Shown: positions 9,189 through 18,558 of the stretch, one piece after another
Layout: each line of letters starts with the position of its first letter
Position numbering within the stretch: position 1 is the first letter of the stretch
Origin: Mycoplasmatota bacterium
GTDB taxonomy: Bacteria > Bacillota_I > Bacilli_A > MAG-NZ
Reading direction: 5' to 3'
Assembly: GCA_018394315.1 (NCBI GenBank)
Contig: CP074575.1
Span: forward strand, 957,501 to 1,021,500
DNA length: 64,000 bases
Made by a program: the position numbers and the translations under genes
Notes under the pieces: generated by a model
Seen by the model: only the letters and a program-made list of their open reading frames with translations
What the model was told of the DNA's origin: nothing
Databases searched by the model: none

Positions 9189-10688
9189 ATGAATTACACA
9201 TTAATAGTAGTTTCTTTGTTTTTAATCTACAGAACTTATGATTCATTATATAAACTACAGTTAACCGGATATCACAGTCGTGATTATTTTAAATGGATTA
9301 AATCAAACTTCATTAGATATCATGAAATAGTTTTATATTTGACATTGCCATTCTTGATGTATACTGAGTATTTACTTATAAGACTAATAGTTTGTGGTTA
9401 CATACTATATATATTTATATCGAAAAAGAAGAATAGAAAAAAATTAATGTTGACACCAAGAATAGGAAGATTACTAATGATTAATATCATTCTATTTTCT
9501 GCTAGTGTTTTCTTACTCAACTATAAAACATCAATATTTAATGGGATATTCTTAATCTCAGTATTTAATTACATCATTACAATGATAAGTAATTACATCT
9601 TGTATCCGTTTGAAAAACATGTTCACACGAAATTTAAGAATGAAGCTATTAAAAAAATAAATGAGTCAGAAGTAGAGGTAATTGGAATAACAGGTAGTTA
9701 CGGGAAAACTACAGCGAAAGAATACTTGTATACACTACTGTGCAACTACTTCAAGGTTAGAAAGACACCTGATTCTTATAATACTCCTATGGGCATAAGT
9801 AAGACTGTAAACGAAAAGTTGAAGTTTAATGATGAAATATTCATTGCAGAAATGGGTGCAAGAAGAGTAGGAGAAATAGAAGAAATATCAAAAATGATTA
9901 GGCCAAAATATGGTGTACTTACCTGGGTTGGTGTACAACACTTAGAGACTTTTGAGAGTATAGAGTCAATAACTAAAACTAAGTTTGAATTAATCGAATC
10001 TCTTCCTGAGGATGGAGTTGGGTTCATAAATACTGATTGTGAGGCGATTAGAAATTATAAAATTCAAAATAGTTGTAAGATAGTTACATTTGGGTTAGAA
10101 GATGCTGACTACACTGCTAGGAGTGTTAGTTATACTCAATATGGAATGAAATTTGATGTTTACTTCAAAGATGAATTTTTGATTAGCCTTACTCCTAAAG
10201 TATTAGGAAAATATAATATATATAATATCTTAGCTGCGGTTGCAGTTAGTAGAGAATTAGGATTAACAGAGAACCAAATTGAAGTAATGACATATACATT
10301 ATCAACTGTTAAAAATAGATTAGAACTAAAGAGAAACGGTAGACTAACGATTATAAATGATACATATAACTCTAATCCTTTAGGATTTGAGATGGCTCTT
10401 GATGTACTAGAACTAATGGAAGGCGATAAGTACTTGATTACACCTGGAATGGTTGAATTAGGTAGCCAAGCAGAGATTGAGCATAGGAATCTAGCAACTA
10501 AAATTGATGAAACTTGTGATGTGGTTATCCTTACTAGTGAGAATGCTAAATACTTAGGAAAACACATTAACAACAATAATCTCTTTGCAGTTGAAAGTAT
10601 TACTGAAGCTATGAAGCTATTTAATAGAATTTATGATGGTAAAAGGGCAACTCTATTATTAGAGAACGACTTACCAGATAATTATTGA
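9189..10688 (+). CDS. murF: Membrane-anchored MurF-like Mur ligase
   Basis: Probably adds D-Ala-D-Ala to UDP-MurNAc-tripeptide. 499 residues. The first ~140 are hydrophobic, with segments near 1-15, 45-77, 96-112 and 117-140, where ordinary MurF has a soluble substrate-binding domain. The Mur ligase core follows: P-loop GITGSYGKTT (about 166-175), FIAEMGARRVGEI, GVQHLETF and NDTYNSNP, ending in LLLENDLPDNY. Coupling to ddl (the stop overlaps the start region) supports the D-Ala-D-Ala step. A membrane-bound Mur ligase of another specificity remains possible. Confidence 0.82.
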   Translation: MNYTLIVVSLFLIYRTYDSLYKLQLTGYHSRDYFKWIKSNFIRYHEIVLYLTLPFLMYTEYLLIRLIVCGYILYIFISKKKNRKKLMLTPRIGRLLMINIILFSASVFLLNYKTSIFNGIFLISVFNYIITMISNYILYPFEKHVHTKFKNEAIKKINESEVEVIGITGSYGKTTAKEYLYTLLCNYFKVRKTPDSYNTPMGISKTVNEKLKFNDEIFIAEMGARRVGEIEEISKMIRPKYGVLTWVGVQHLETFESIESITKTKFELIESLPEDGVGFINTDCEAIRNYKIQNSCKIVTFGLEDADYTARSVSYTQYGMKFDVYFKDEFLISLTPKVLGKYNIYNILAAVAVSRELGLTENQIEVMTYTLSTVKNRLELKRNGRLTIINDTYNSNPLGFEMALDVLELMEGDKYLITPGMVELGSQAEIEHRNLATKIDETCDVVILTSENAKYLGKHINNNNLFAVESITEAMKLFNRIYDGKRATLLLENDLPDNY

Positions 10689-10696
10689 GGGGGACT

Positions 10697-11728
10697 ATGA
10701 GAGTAGGAGTAATCTTTGGGGGACACTCTGTAGAACACGATATTTCAATAATATCGGCTGTTCAAGTTATGAATCAAATTAGATATCTTTGGGAAGTAGT
10801 TCCTATATATATATCTAAGAATAATGAGATATTTGTAAGTAAACAATTCTTTAGTATAGATGAATTTAAGAAAAATAAGAAAAGAGCAAAGTACCATTTC
10901 GTTAAAGGTGGAGTTAAAAGAATATTCAAAAAGAAATTGGATTTTGCATTTTCTGTTGTACATGGGAAAAATGTTGAAGATGGATCTATTAAAGCTCTGT
11001 TAGATTTCTATGAAATTCCAAGTAGTTCTAGTGGACTTATACCAAGTGCAATATGCCAGGATAAAATAATACTGAAGGATATTTTAAAGTTTAACGGTAT
11101 TGATGTTATAGATTATCGCTGGTTTTATAATTATGAATGGTTTAATAACTATAAGTCTGTTTTAAAAGAAATAGAAGAACTGGATTACCCAGTTGTGGTT
11201 AAACCTGCATCACTCGGGTCAAGCATTGCAATAAAGGTTTGTAACAATCAAGAAGAACTGATTGATGGAATTGTAGTAGCATTAAAATACGATGATAAAA
11301 TACTGATTGAGAGTTATATTGAAAAGGTCGAATATAACATTTCAGTTATGGGAAAAGGAGATAATGTAAGTGTAAGTGGAGTAGAAGAAATAAATGAAAA
11401 AATATATACTTTCGATAAAAAATATCAGAATAAATTCCAAAGAAATAAAATGGTTCAAGACGAAGAAATTCAAAAACTTGGAAGTAAAGTTTTTAAAATT
11501 TTGGGACTATCAGGAGTAATAAGAATAGACGTTTTTAAAGGAGATAAGTTATATATTAATGAGGTAAATACTATTCCTGGATCACTCAGCAATTATTTAT
11601 GGGATATCTCTAATGAGGAATTTTATAAGAAACTTATTTCAATTGGTTTAGAAGAAGATGAGTTAGTTAAATCATTTGAGTCGAGTGTACTTCAAAATCA
11701 ATCAAATAAAATGGGAAAGTTATTGTAA
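10697..11728 (+). CDS. ddl: D-alanine--D-alanine ligase
   Basis: ATP-grasp enzyme that joins two D-alanines for peptidoglycan. ATG 10697 is chosen because the product then starts MRVGVIFGGHSVEHDIS, the family N-terminus, with GAGGGGG just before it. 343 residues. ATP-grasp residues are in VVKPASLGSSI, and the metal/substrate loop is INEVNTIPGSLS. The PGSLSNYLW end of that loop departs from the more common PGFT(S/P), so the second-residue specificity (D-Ala, D-Ser or D-lactate) cannot be fixed by eye. Last gene of the hydrolase-murF-ddl unit. Confidence 0.9.
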   Translation: MRVGVIFGGHSVEHDISIISAVQVMNQIRYLWEVVPIYISKNNEIFVSKQFFSIDEFKKNKKRAKYHFVKGGVKRIFKKKLDFAFSVVHGKNVEDGSIKALLDFYEIPSSSSGLIPSAICQDKIILKDILKFNGIDVIDYRWFYNYEWFNNYKSVLKEIEELDYPVVVKPASLGSSIAIKVCNNQEELIDGIVVALKYDDKILIESYIEKVEYNISVMGKGDNVSVSGVEEINEKIYTFDKKYQNKFQRNKMVQDEEIQKLGSKVFKILGLSGVIRIDVFKGDKLYINEVNTIPGSLSNYLWDISNEEFYKKLISIGLEEDELVKSFESSVLQNQSNKMGKLL

Positions 11729-12060
11729 GATAAATTTCCTTTTCTTATGGTTTTGCAATTTTAAAAAAGGAGGATTATCTGAGATAAACAAATAATAGAC
11801 ATTTACAAGCCTATTTCTAGTTTACTAGGATTCGGTTCTCTTCAGACTCAATATTGAGTTTGAAGAAACTGGTTCATTATTTTACTTTTTTGATTTGTAT
11901 ATTTTCGGGTTTGGTCAAAACATGTTAGAATTATATAAGTATATCTACTAGCTGGTAATATCGTTTCTTAGGGAATTAGCACAGGAACATGTGGAAAAAC
12001 AATTAATATAATGTGGGGTATTGGAGTTGATCCTTATCTACCATAATATCAGGAGGAAAA
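11729..12060 (+). other. Intergenic stretch with a long palindrome
   Basis: No gene seen. At 11839-11866 TCTTCA-G-ACTCAAT is followed directly by ATTGAGT-T-TGAAGA, an almost perfect palindrome with no loop. It could be an operator or a cruciform; no T-run follows. The rest is AT-rich and featureless. Confidence 0.55.
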
Positions 12061-12525
12061 ATGAGAACAAACTTACTTCTTATTGTAATTATATGTATGC
12101 TTAGCGCTTGTTCATATTTAGAGGACGAAAGTTCTGTAGAGATAATAAAGAGGAGTCAAAACATTGTGGTCACTCTAGTACACAAAGAGACATACTCTGA
12201 GGAAGAGGATATACAATATGACCTTATTCTAGAATATATAGGAGAAGACAATCCAATAGAGCTTGAGTATGGTATAACAAGATTTGTAATTGAATCTAGT
12301 GAGGCAGGAGTGAATACATATATCATGGATAAGAGATGGTATAATAAGAAGCCTTTTCATGATAAAGTTGCTTCTCTGGATCAAGATAACTACTATAGGA
12401 CCGCAATTGATTGTCCCTTTGAAGTAGCACAAGCAGAGTATGAAGCAACTGTTACAATAGAAATTGTCATTAACTCGGAAATAGAAAGCTTTTCATTCTA
12501 TAAAATACCACTAAGAGTTCAATAA
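12061..12525 (+). CDS. Small lipoprotein of unknown function
   Basis: 154 residues. The signal peptide ends in lipobox LSAC, giving a lipidated Cys at residue 17, so it sits on the outer face of the membrane. AGGAGG precedes the ATG. The mature part looks all-beta (alternating hydrophobic strands, such as YDLILEYIG and EATVTIEIVIN). This resembles the single-domain Ig-like or BsuPI-like proteins often found in such lipoproteins, but I do not recognise a family. Confidence 0.75.
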   Translation: MRTNLLLIVIICMLSACSYLEDESSVEIIKRSQNIVVTLVHKETYSEEEDIQYDLILEYIGEDNPIELEYGITRFVIESSEAGVNTYIMDKRWYNKKPFHDKVASLDQDNYYRTAIDCPFEVAQAEYEATVTIEIVINSEIESFSFYKIPLRVQ

Positions 12526-12594
12526 AAATAATAGTTAAGGATATTTACTATTATGTCTAAAAGGGTATATACAATCAAAAAAGGAGTAAAAAAA

Positions 12595-12701
12595 TGAACT
12601 GCACCCCAAACTTGGAGGAAACTAACCAAGTAGGAAATGGGTGTAGTTTTTATATGCCAAGATATCAAGAAGTATTTAAAAAAGAGATAGCTAATAACTA
12701 G
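12595..12701 (+). mobile_element. Remnant of the left end of an IS3-family (IS150-type) element
   Basis: Begins with TGAACTGCACCCCAAACTTGG, which matches the usual IS150-type terminal repeat. Complementary ACCAAGT and GGGTGTAG follow, giving the nested hairpin typical of these ends. The first codons of an orfA-like frame (MPRYQEVFKKEI) follow from 12654 and stop at TAG 12699-12701. The intact element at 47825 has the same arrangement. Everything beyond is lost. By chance or not, the remnant also lies in a 35-codon open frame from ATG 12594 with AAGGAG before it. Confidence 0.7.
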
Positions 12702-12830
12702 AAGATAACTCGACCAGTCTTTTATTTTCGTTGATCCGATTCTCCTAAGTCACCTCATAATGACTTACAAACTGTAGACAATTCTATCGTTCTTCTGTAT
12801 ATATTATTAATCAGTAGTGTTTAGATAATG
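12690..12830 (+). repeat. Diverged intergenic repeat, copy 1
   Basis: Part of a degenerate repeat. Core here: GATCCGATTCTCC, then a hairpin TAAGTC-(10 nt)-GACTTA at 12746-12767, then ACTG. The same hairpin recurs at 16554-16575, and the GAT-CGATT-TCC part recurs at 13620. With the IS remnant it fills the gap 12526-13047, where no real gene is seen. Confidence 0.4.
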
Positions 12831-13047
12831 AGCTTATGAACTATGTTAATGTATTTTATTTCTAGTAAATGTAGTGATATAAGGTTTTGAGGAGTTGGAA
12901 TAATGATAATTATCACTTCAGTTGTTGAATTTTTTTTCGCTACTTGTATAACCAATATCATATCTAGTTACTTCATAAAATATAATTATTTATTGATAAA
13001 ATAAATAATGATAAAATAAACATATAAAGAATAAGTGAGGTACTTTT

Positions 13048-13515
13048 ATGAAACGAGTAACAATACTCTTTTTAAAGATAGCTGTTATTATTATTGGAAT
13101 TCCGGTTATTGCTTTGTGTATATTTGGTTTGCCTTGGGTAGCTAATGAAGCAGCAGAAACTCATCAAGAGTTGGTCTGTTTTATATATTCTGGAATAATA
13201 GGTATTTATGTATCGGCGATATTTTTTTTCGTTGCATTGTATCAGGCTATAAGAATTTTAAGCTATATTGAGAAGAAGAAAGCTTACTCGGAATTATCTG
13301 TAAGATCATTAAAAAACATAAAATATTGTGCAATCACAATCAGTATCTAGTCAGTATTAGGCATGCCACTCTTTTACATCATAGCAGAGATAGACGATGC
13401 CCCAGGTATCATATTAATCGGATTGGTCTATACTTTTGGCTCAATTGTGGTTGCGGCCTTTGCTGATGTTCTTCAAAACATCTTTAAAGATGCTATAGAG
13501 ATGGATATCAAATAA
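13048..13515 (+). pseudogene. DUF2975-type membrane protein interrupted by in-frame TAG
   Basis: The frame opens at ATG 13048 (MKRVTILFLKIAVIIIGIP) and meets TAG at 13348-13350 after 100 codons. The same frame then stays open for 54 more codons (SVLGMPLFYIIAEIDDAPG... to MDIK) and ends at TAA 13513-13515. Together the two parts make a ~155-residue protein with four hydrophobic segments and the ALYQAIRILSYIEKKKAYSELSV loop region I associate with DUF2975. The small HTH regulator that often follows such genes is absent. Either a point-mutation pseudogene or a truncated functional protein. Confidence 0.75.
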
Positions 13516-13582
13516 GAATTTAATAAACTTATACTGTGATAATTTTGCGCAATAAAATGTGCGGGTTCATCCGTACCATATA

Positions 13583-13690
13583 TGGCTAACTAGAAGGTAA
13601 CAATACTTTTTTTACATGGATTCGATTATCCGCATCACAAATAATGCAACCTGGAAGAAAAGTCTTCAAGTTTTTTATTTCTAAGCTATG
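13583..13690 (+). repeat. Diverged intergenic repeat, copy 2
   Basis: CTAACTAGAAGGTAAC and GGATTCGATTATCC resemble the sequence around 12690-12745 with small gaps. A hairpin at 13651-13670 (GAAGA/TCTTC core) followed by TTTTTT could end the upstream transcript. Confidence 0.35.
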
Positions 13691-13697
13691 GTATAAT
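13689..13697 (+). promoter_or_regulatory. Extended -10 promoter for the APH-type kinase gene
   Basis: TGGTATAAT is an extended -10 (TGn plus TATAAT), about 48 bases before the start codon. No clear -35. Confidence 0.5.
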
Positions 13698-13744
13698 CCT
13701 ATTGAATGAGAAAACTGAGAGACTAAGTAGATAGGGAGAAATAA

Positions 13745-14665
13745 ATGAATAGTAGTGATTTAGCAAAAATATTAACAACCTATAATATTACAGTAATAAA
13801 TTCTGAACGTCTAGAGTCTACAAATAATGTGTATAAGATTTGTGATTCTAATAACATGGTCTATATATTCAAAGAAATTAGGGATAAAGATAAACTTAAT
13901 CTTATTTTAACTATTTCTAATAAATTAAATAAACACGGAATAAATATATCAAAGCCTATTCCGAACAACAGTGGAAGGTATTATGTTGACGTTGAAGAAA
14001 AAATTTATTACTTGAGTAATTATATTGAGGGCGAAACACTCAGTCATGAGTTTATTAACAATAATGATTTCATTGTTGAAATATATGGCGAAGTTTTAGG
14101 TAGAATACATATGTCTTTGAATGAAATTATTAGCGAAGCTGATCATACTAGTTTAGTTAAGGATGTATTTGAGTGGGGTATACCTATAATTAAGAAAAAT
14201 AATCCTGGAGATAGTCTCTTTACTAAGATAGAGAGAAGATTAATCGTGGAGTTTAATTCTGTCGTCATTGGTTTTGATTATCAATATATTCACAGAGATT
14301 ATCATCCAGGAAATGTATTATTTCAGGATGGCAAATTCTCTGGAATCATCGACTTTGATATCAGTGTTAAAGGTATGAGGATATTTGATGTTTGTTACTT
14401 TCTAACAAGTACTTTGGCAGATATATTAAGTGACGAGGAAAAGATAAATAGATGGCTAGTTTATAAGAACAAGTTCTTAATGGGATATGAAAAAACAAAC
14501 AAACTACATCAATGCGAGAAAGATTCAATATGGTATATAATGCTTGGGATAGAAATTATATTCGCTGCATGGTTTTTCGAAAACAAAGATAATAAACGTG
14601 CTAACTATGCATTAGACATACTAAAATGGATTTATTTAAATGAGGAAAAGATTACTGCGACCTAG
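13745..14665 (+). CDS. Aminoglycoside phosphotransferase/choline kinase-fold protein
   Basis: Small-molecule kinase fold, 306 residues. The catalytic loop HRDYHPGNVLFQ and the metal-binding GIIDFDIS motif are intact (about residues 180-205). The N-lobe is weak in motifs, as usual in this family. Substrate unknown: homologues phosphorylate aminoglycosides, homoserine, choline or sugars. A GGGAG site precedes the ATG. It is followed by a beta-lactamase-fold hydrolase and an acetyltransferase, a run of small-molecule-modifying enzymes. Confidence 0.82.
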   Translation: MNSSDLAKILTTYNITVINSERLESTNNVYKICDSNNMVYIFKEIRDKDKLNLILTISNKLNKHGINISKPIPNNSGRYYVDVEEKIYYLSNYIEGETLSHEFINNNDFIVEIYGEVLGRIHMSLNEIISEADHTSLVKDVFEWGIPIIKKNNPGDSLFTKIERRLIVEFNSVVIGFDYQYIHRDYHPGNVLFQDGKFSGIIDFDISVKGMRIFDVCYFLTSTLADILSDEEKINRWLVYKNKFLMGYEKTNKLHQCEKDSIWYIMLGIEIIFAAWFFENKDNKRANYALDILKWIYLNEEKITAT

Positions 14666-14791
14666 CATTAAAAAGAAATTTATTGAATTCATTGATTTAC
14701 AGGAGTGGGAAGTCTATAATACTGGTATACCTACTTTTTATTGCGTAGTAGAGGTTTTGAAGTATTCTTAAATAAATTTGGGAGGGTAAAT

Positions 14792-15796
14792 ATGTTAGAA
14801 AGAAAAGCTAGAGAGATAGATAAATTGTTAGTTGAATCGAATTTTAGTGGATCAGTATTAGTGGAAGTTGGAGATAATGTGATTTTATCTGAAGGTTATG
14901 GTATGGCTAATGTAGAACTGAGTGTTAAAAATACTAGAGAAACTAAATTTAGAATAGCTTCAATAACAAAACAGTTCACTGCTGCTGCTATTTTACAGTT
15001 AGTTGAGAAGAAGTTATTAAACTTAGATGATAAGCTCAGTAGTTATATTAAAGATTATCCAAATGGTGAAAATATTACGATTCATCATTTATTGACTCAC
15101 TCTTCAGGCATCAGCAACTTAAACTTGGAAGATGACTTTTGTGAAATTTTGAAGGAAGATAATCCACTTCTAGGACTAATCGATAAAGTGAAAGCTCAGC
15201 CTTTTGAATTTTCTCCAGGAGAAAAGTTTTCTTATTCAGCTTCGGGTTACTTAATTTTGAGTTACATTATTGAGACTGTTTCAAATAAGACTTATGATGA
15301 ATATTTGCAAGAAAATATATTTGACAAATTATCAATGAAAGATAGTGGTTATGATTTCTATAAACACATAATAAAAAATAGAGCTAGTGGTTATGAACTA
15401 GAAAATGATGAGCTAGTTAATAGCGATTTTGTTGATATGAGAATTGCTAGTGGAGGGGGAGCTTTATACTCTACTGTAGAGGACCTTCACAAGTGGAATG
15501 TATCCCTACTTGGTGAGAAAGTAGTTAATAAGGAATCATTAAAACTTATGTTCACTAATCACATTCAGATTAATCAGTATGTTCATTATGGATATGGGTT
15601 ATTCTTAGCCTTTGGTGAAATTTCAGGAAAAGATAGACATATGAATTATCATTCTGGTGGTGGTGCTGGATTTCGCTCAATTAATAGTGTTTATTTAGAT
15701 GATGACACGAAAGTTATAATTCTGAGTAATTTGAATGACAAAACGATATTTAACAAAGTTAGTTCTGGAATAGGTAATATAGTTTTATCTGATTAA
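14792..15796 (+). CDS. Beta-lactamase-fold serine hydrolase (class C/PBP4*-like)
   Basis: 334 residues from ATG 14792, chosen for the GGGAGGG seven bases before it; a longer in-frame start lacks an RBS. Catalytic residues: SxxK in ASITKQF, the Tyr motif in YSASGY and a terminal HSGGGAGF. No signal peptide is visible, so it appears cytoplasmic. That argues against a secreted beta-lactamase and for an esterase or peptidase role. Confidence 0.85.
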   Translation: MLERKAREIDKLLVESNFSGSVLVEVGDNVILSEGYGMANVELSVKNTRETKFRIASITKQFTAAAILQLVEKKLLNLDDKLSSYIKDYPNGENITIHHLLTHSSGISNLNLEDDFCEILKEDNPLLGLIDKVKAQPFEFSPGEKFSYSASGYLILSYIIETVSNKTYDEYLQENIFDKLSMKDSGYDFYKHIIKNRASGYELENDELVNSDFVDMRIASGGGALYSTVEDLHKWNVSLLGEKVVNKESLKLMFTNHIQINQYVHYGYGLFLAFGEISGKDRHMNYHSGGGAGFRSINSVYLDDDTKVIILSNLNDKTIFNKVSSGIGNIVLSD

Positions 15797-15881
15797 CATA
15801 AGCTGATATAAAGCAACTGATAGGATGAACGAAGTAGTAGAACACAAAGCAATCATAGAATGAAGACACTAGGAGGAAATG

Positions 15882-16430
15882 ATGAGGCAAGTTACGAAAT
15901 ACTTATATCAACTTGATAATGGTGAAAATATCGAAATTAGATTGTTAAAGTCAAGTGATTCGATTCAGCAACTAACAAGATTACTAAATAAATCATATAA
16001 GTCACTATATAATATGGGGCTTAAGTATGTTGCTGCAACACAAGATGATGATACTACAGTCAGGAGAGTACAAAAAGCATACAAGTGTTTTGTCGGTATT
16101 ATCAATGGGAAAATTGTTGCTACTATATCACTATACAAGCCGAGTCACTCTACAGCGTGCAAGTGGTATAGCCAAGACTTCGTTGCAAAATTTGGGCAAT
16201 TTGCTGTTTTGCCTGGGCTGCAGAAAATTGGTATTGGGAGAAAACTGATGAATATTGTTGAACATGAAGCAAGTAAGATTGCTAATGTTAAAGAACTAGC
16301 ACTTGACACAGCTGAGACTGCTTATCACTTGATTGATTATTATACTAAGAAAGGTTATATATATATTGAGACTGTAAGCTGGAGTCAAACTAATTATAGG
16401 AGTGTTATATTAAGTAAGGAAGTAATTTAA
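15882..16430 (+). CDS. GNAT-family N-acetyltransferase
   Basis: 182 residues. The acetyl-CoA binding segment GLQKIGIGRKLM follows strand FGQFAVLP, as in GNAT motif A. ATG 15882 is preferred over 15879 for its spacing from GGAGG at 15872-15876. The substrate cannot be told; the ELALDTAETAYHLIDYYTKKGY tail is common in small-molecule acetyltransferases. A separate RBS and an 85-base gap separate it from the hydrolase upstream. Confidence 0.85.
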   Translation: MRQVTKYLYQLDNGENIEIRLLKSSDSIQQLTRLLNKSYKSLYNMGLKYVAATQDDDTTVRRVQKAYKCFVGIINGKIVATISLYKPSHSTACKWYSQDFVAKFGQFAVLPGLQKIGIGRKLMNIVEHEASKIANVKELALDTAETAYHLIDYYTKKGYIYIETVSWSQTNYRSVILSKEVI

Positions 16431-16755
16431 TTTATATTAATATCTATCGAAACTTAAAGCATAGTACGACTAAAAAAAAAGCCGTATCATAAACAGTGAA
16501 GACAAGATGGTATGTGTATCAAAGTTAACTTCTTAAGTTACACATAGGCACCTTAAGTCGCCCCACTGAGACTTACGACTGGCTAGTTCTAGATGAATCA
16601 GTCATCTCATTTTGCTAGTGATATAATTATAAACAAGGGGCTGTATCGTTAATAATTGAGATTATAAGTAATTGTGGAAAAATAATACTATATTAAAATG
16701 ATTTGGATTCTTTGCAACACAACCATACTTTTTAATACAACAGGAGGAGGAATTT
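16431..16755 (+). repeat. Intergenic stretch with diverged repeat, copy 3
   Basis: No gene. At 16554-16575 TAAGTC-(10 nt)-GACTTA matches the hairpin of copy 1. The segment from GGCACCTTAAG to about 16640 (CACTGAG, CTGGCTAGTT) is partly echoed at 20440-20520. The last 20 bases carry the AGGAGG RBS of the ABC gene. Confidence 0.4.
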
Positions 16756-18549
16756 ATGAATAAACCTAAATATGGTGTATTTAGTAATATATTCTTTATT
16801 ACAAAGGGTATATTGCGAATAGATAGAATTCTACTGCTATCACTGATAGCTTTAATTTTTGCAATGGTAGTTCAGCCTATTATCATTATTTACATGCCCA
16901 AATTTATCATTCAATATTTTGAAGAGAACCGTCCGGTTAAGGATATATTATTACTTATATTTTATTTTGGAATTGTTTCATTGATTGTTGGGCAAATACG
17001 AAGCTTTGCTGATGGCTATTTCCCAAGAAAGAAATCTCACTTCCGCAGTATGAAATTGGGAGCAGAAATGAGTTTAGCATCTTTGCATGTAAATTATAAG
17101 TATCTATCATCTCAGCAGGGACAATTAGAAATTCGGAAAGCACGCCATGCAATGAGTCGGCCAACAACTGGTGTTGAGGATATGGTCGTTCGAATAGTGG
17201 AGTGCAGTGCCAATCTAATAGGTGCAATAATTTATGTCATTATTCTGTCTTCACTCGATCCATTAATCATAATAGGACTAATAGGCTGCGGTATTATCAG
17301 TTTTATTGCAGGAAACAGAGTTAATAAGTTTAGACAAAAGAACAAGGATACAATAAGTAAAATTCAAAAAAAGCATTATTATGTTATAGACACTACAAAA
17401 GACATAAAGTATGCAAAAGACATTAGAATGTATGGCATGTTTGATTTTCTTGTTAATTTAGGACAGAAATATATCAATAGTGAAATTAGCTGGGAAAAGA
17501 AAATATCATCACGTGTATTCATAAGTAGCATTGTTGATGGTATTATAGCATTTTTACGTGATGGATTTGCCTACATTTATTTAGTGTTTCTAGTGATTCA
17601 GGGCTCATTACCTGTATCCGAGTTTATTCTGTATATAGGTTCTATAGCGGGACTTTCTATGTGGATTAGTAACTTTGCTAATAATACAATAATACTTGCA
17701 GCAGATTCACTTGAGGTTTCAGATTATAGAGTATTTATGGATAAAGCAGAAGAGAGCCTTAACTCGAAGCTACCTGATAAAACTGTTGATGTACCTGTAT
17801 CAATTGAGTTACAGGATGTAAGTTTTGCATATGATGATCATATTATATTTGATAAATTTAATCTTAAAATAGAAAAAGGGAAAAAAGTAGCGTTGGTAGG
17901 TATTAACGGTGCGGGGAAATCTACTTTGATTAAACTCATATTAAATCTTCTAGAGCCTGACAACGGACAGATTTTATTAAATGGGATAGACTCAAAAGAA
18001 ATAGACATTAATAAATACCTTGAACAATTTTCCGTTGCTTTTCAGGATGCTTTAATCCTTGCTTACGGTATTGATGTCAATATCTCTATGAAATCTAGTG
18101 AGGAGACTGATCAAAATAAAGTTGACGATGTGATAAAACTTGCTGGACTTCAGGAGAAGGTAAATAGTCTAGAAAAAGGCAAATATACTAGTGTTGAAAA
18201 ATATTTAGATAGCAGTGGAACAGAACTCTCAGGAGGAGAGCGACAGAAACTTATATTAGCTCGTGCACTATACAAAAATGCCCCAATACTGATCTTGGAC
18301 GAGCCATCGTCTGCATTAGATCCTATAGCTGAGGCACAGTTATATGAGAAGTATCATGATATGACAAAAGATAAGACATCAATTTATATTTCACATCGTT
18401 TATCCAGTACTAAGTTCTGTGATGAAGTGCTACTGCTGGATAACGGTAATATTATAGAGCGTGGTACACATGAGGAGCTTATGCAGCTAAATGGTAAATA
18501 TGCTCATATGTTTGAAGTGCAAAGCCATTACTATAATGAAAAAAATTAG
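16756..18549 (+). CDS. ABC transporter, fused permease/ATPase, first subunit
   Basis: Type IV exporter half-transporter, 597 residues: a six-helix membrane domain (about 1-330) and an ATPase domain with Walker A GINGAGKST, signature LSGGERQKL, Walker B ILILDEPSSALD and ISHRLSS. Both catalytic Glu and switch His are present. The second subunit begins ten bases after its stop, so the pair probably forms a heterodimeric exporter of a peptide, lipid or drug. No precursor peptide gene is seen nearby. Strong AGGAGGAGG RBS. Confidence 0.93.
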   Translation: MNKPKYGVFSNIFFITKGILRIDRILLLSLIALIFAMVVQPIIIIYMPKFIIQYFEENRPVKDILLLIFYFGIVSLIVGQIRSFADGYFPRKKSHFRSMKLGAEMSLASLHVNYKYLSSQQGQLEIRKARHAMSRPTTGVEDMVVRIVECSANLIGAIIYVIILSSLDPLIIIGLIGCGIISFIAGNRVNKFRQKNKDTISKIQKKHYYVIDTTKDIKYAKDIRMYGMFDFLVNLGQKYINSEISWEKKISSRVFISSIVDGIIAFLRDGFAYIYLVFLVIQGSLPVSEFILYIGSIAGLSMWISNFANNTIILAADSLEVSDYRVFMDKAEESLNSKLPDKTVDVPVSIELQDVSFAYDDHIIFDKFNLKIEKGKKVALVGINGAGKSTLIKLILNLLEPDNGQILLNGIDSKEIDINKYLEQFSVAFQDALILAYGIDVNISMKSSEETDQNKVDDVIKLAGLQEKVNSLEKGKYTSVEKYLDSSGTELSGGERQKLILARALYKNAPILILDEPSSALDPIAEAQLYEKYHDMTKDKTSIYISHRLSSTKFCDEVLLLDNGNIIERGTHEELMQLNGKYAHMFEVQSHYYNEKN

Positions 18550-18558
18550 AGGTAGTAT

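Noticed and set aside
16698-16763. 21-codon frame (MIWILCNTTILFNTTGGGIYE) just before the ABC pair as an exported peptide
   Set aside because: No RBS, overlaps the transporter start, and part of it is just the AGGAGG site translated.
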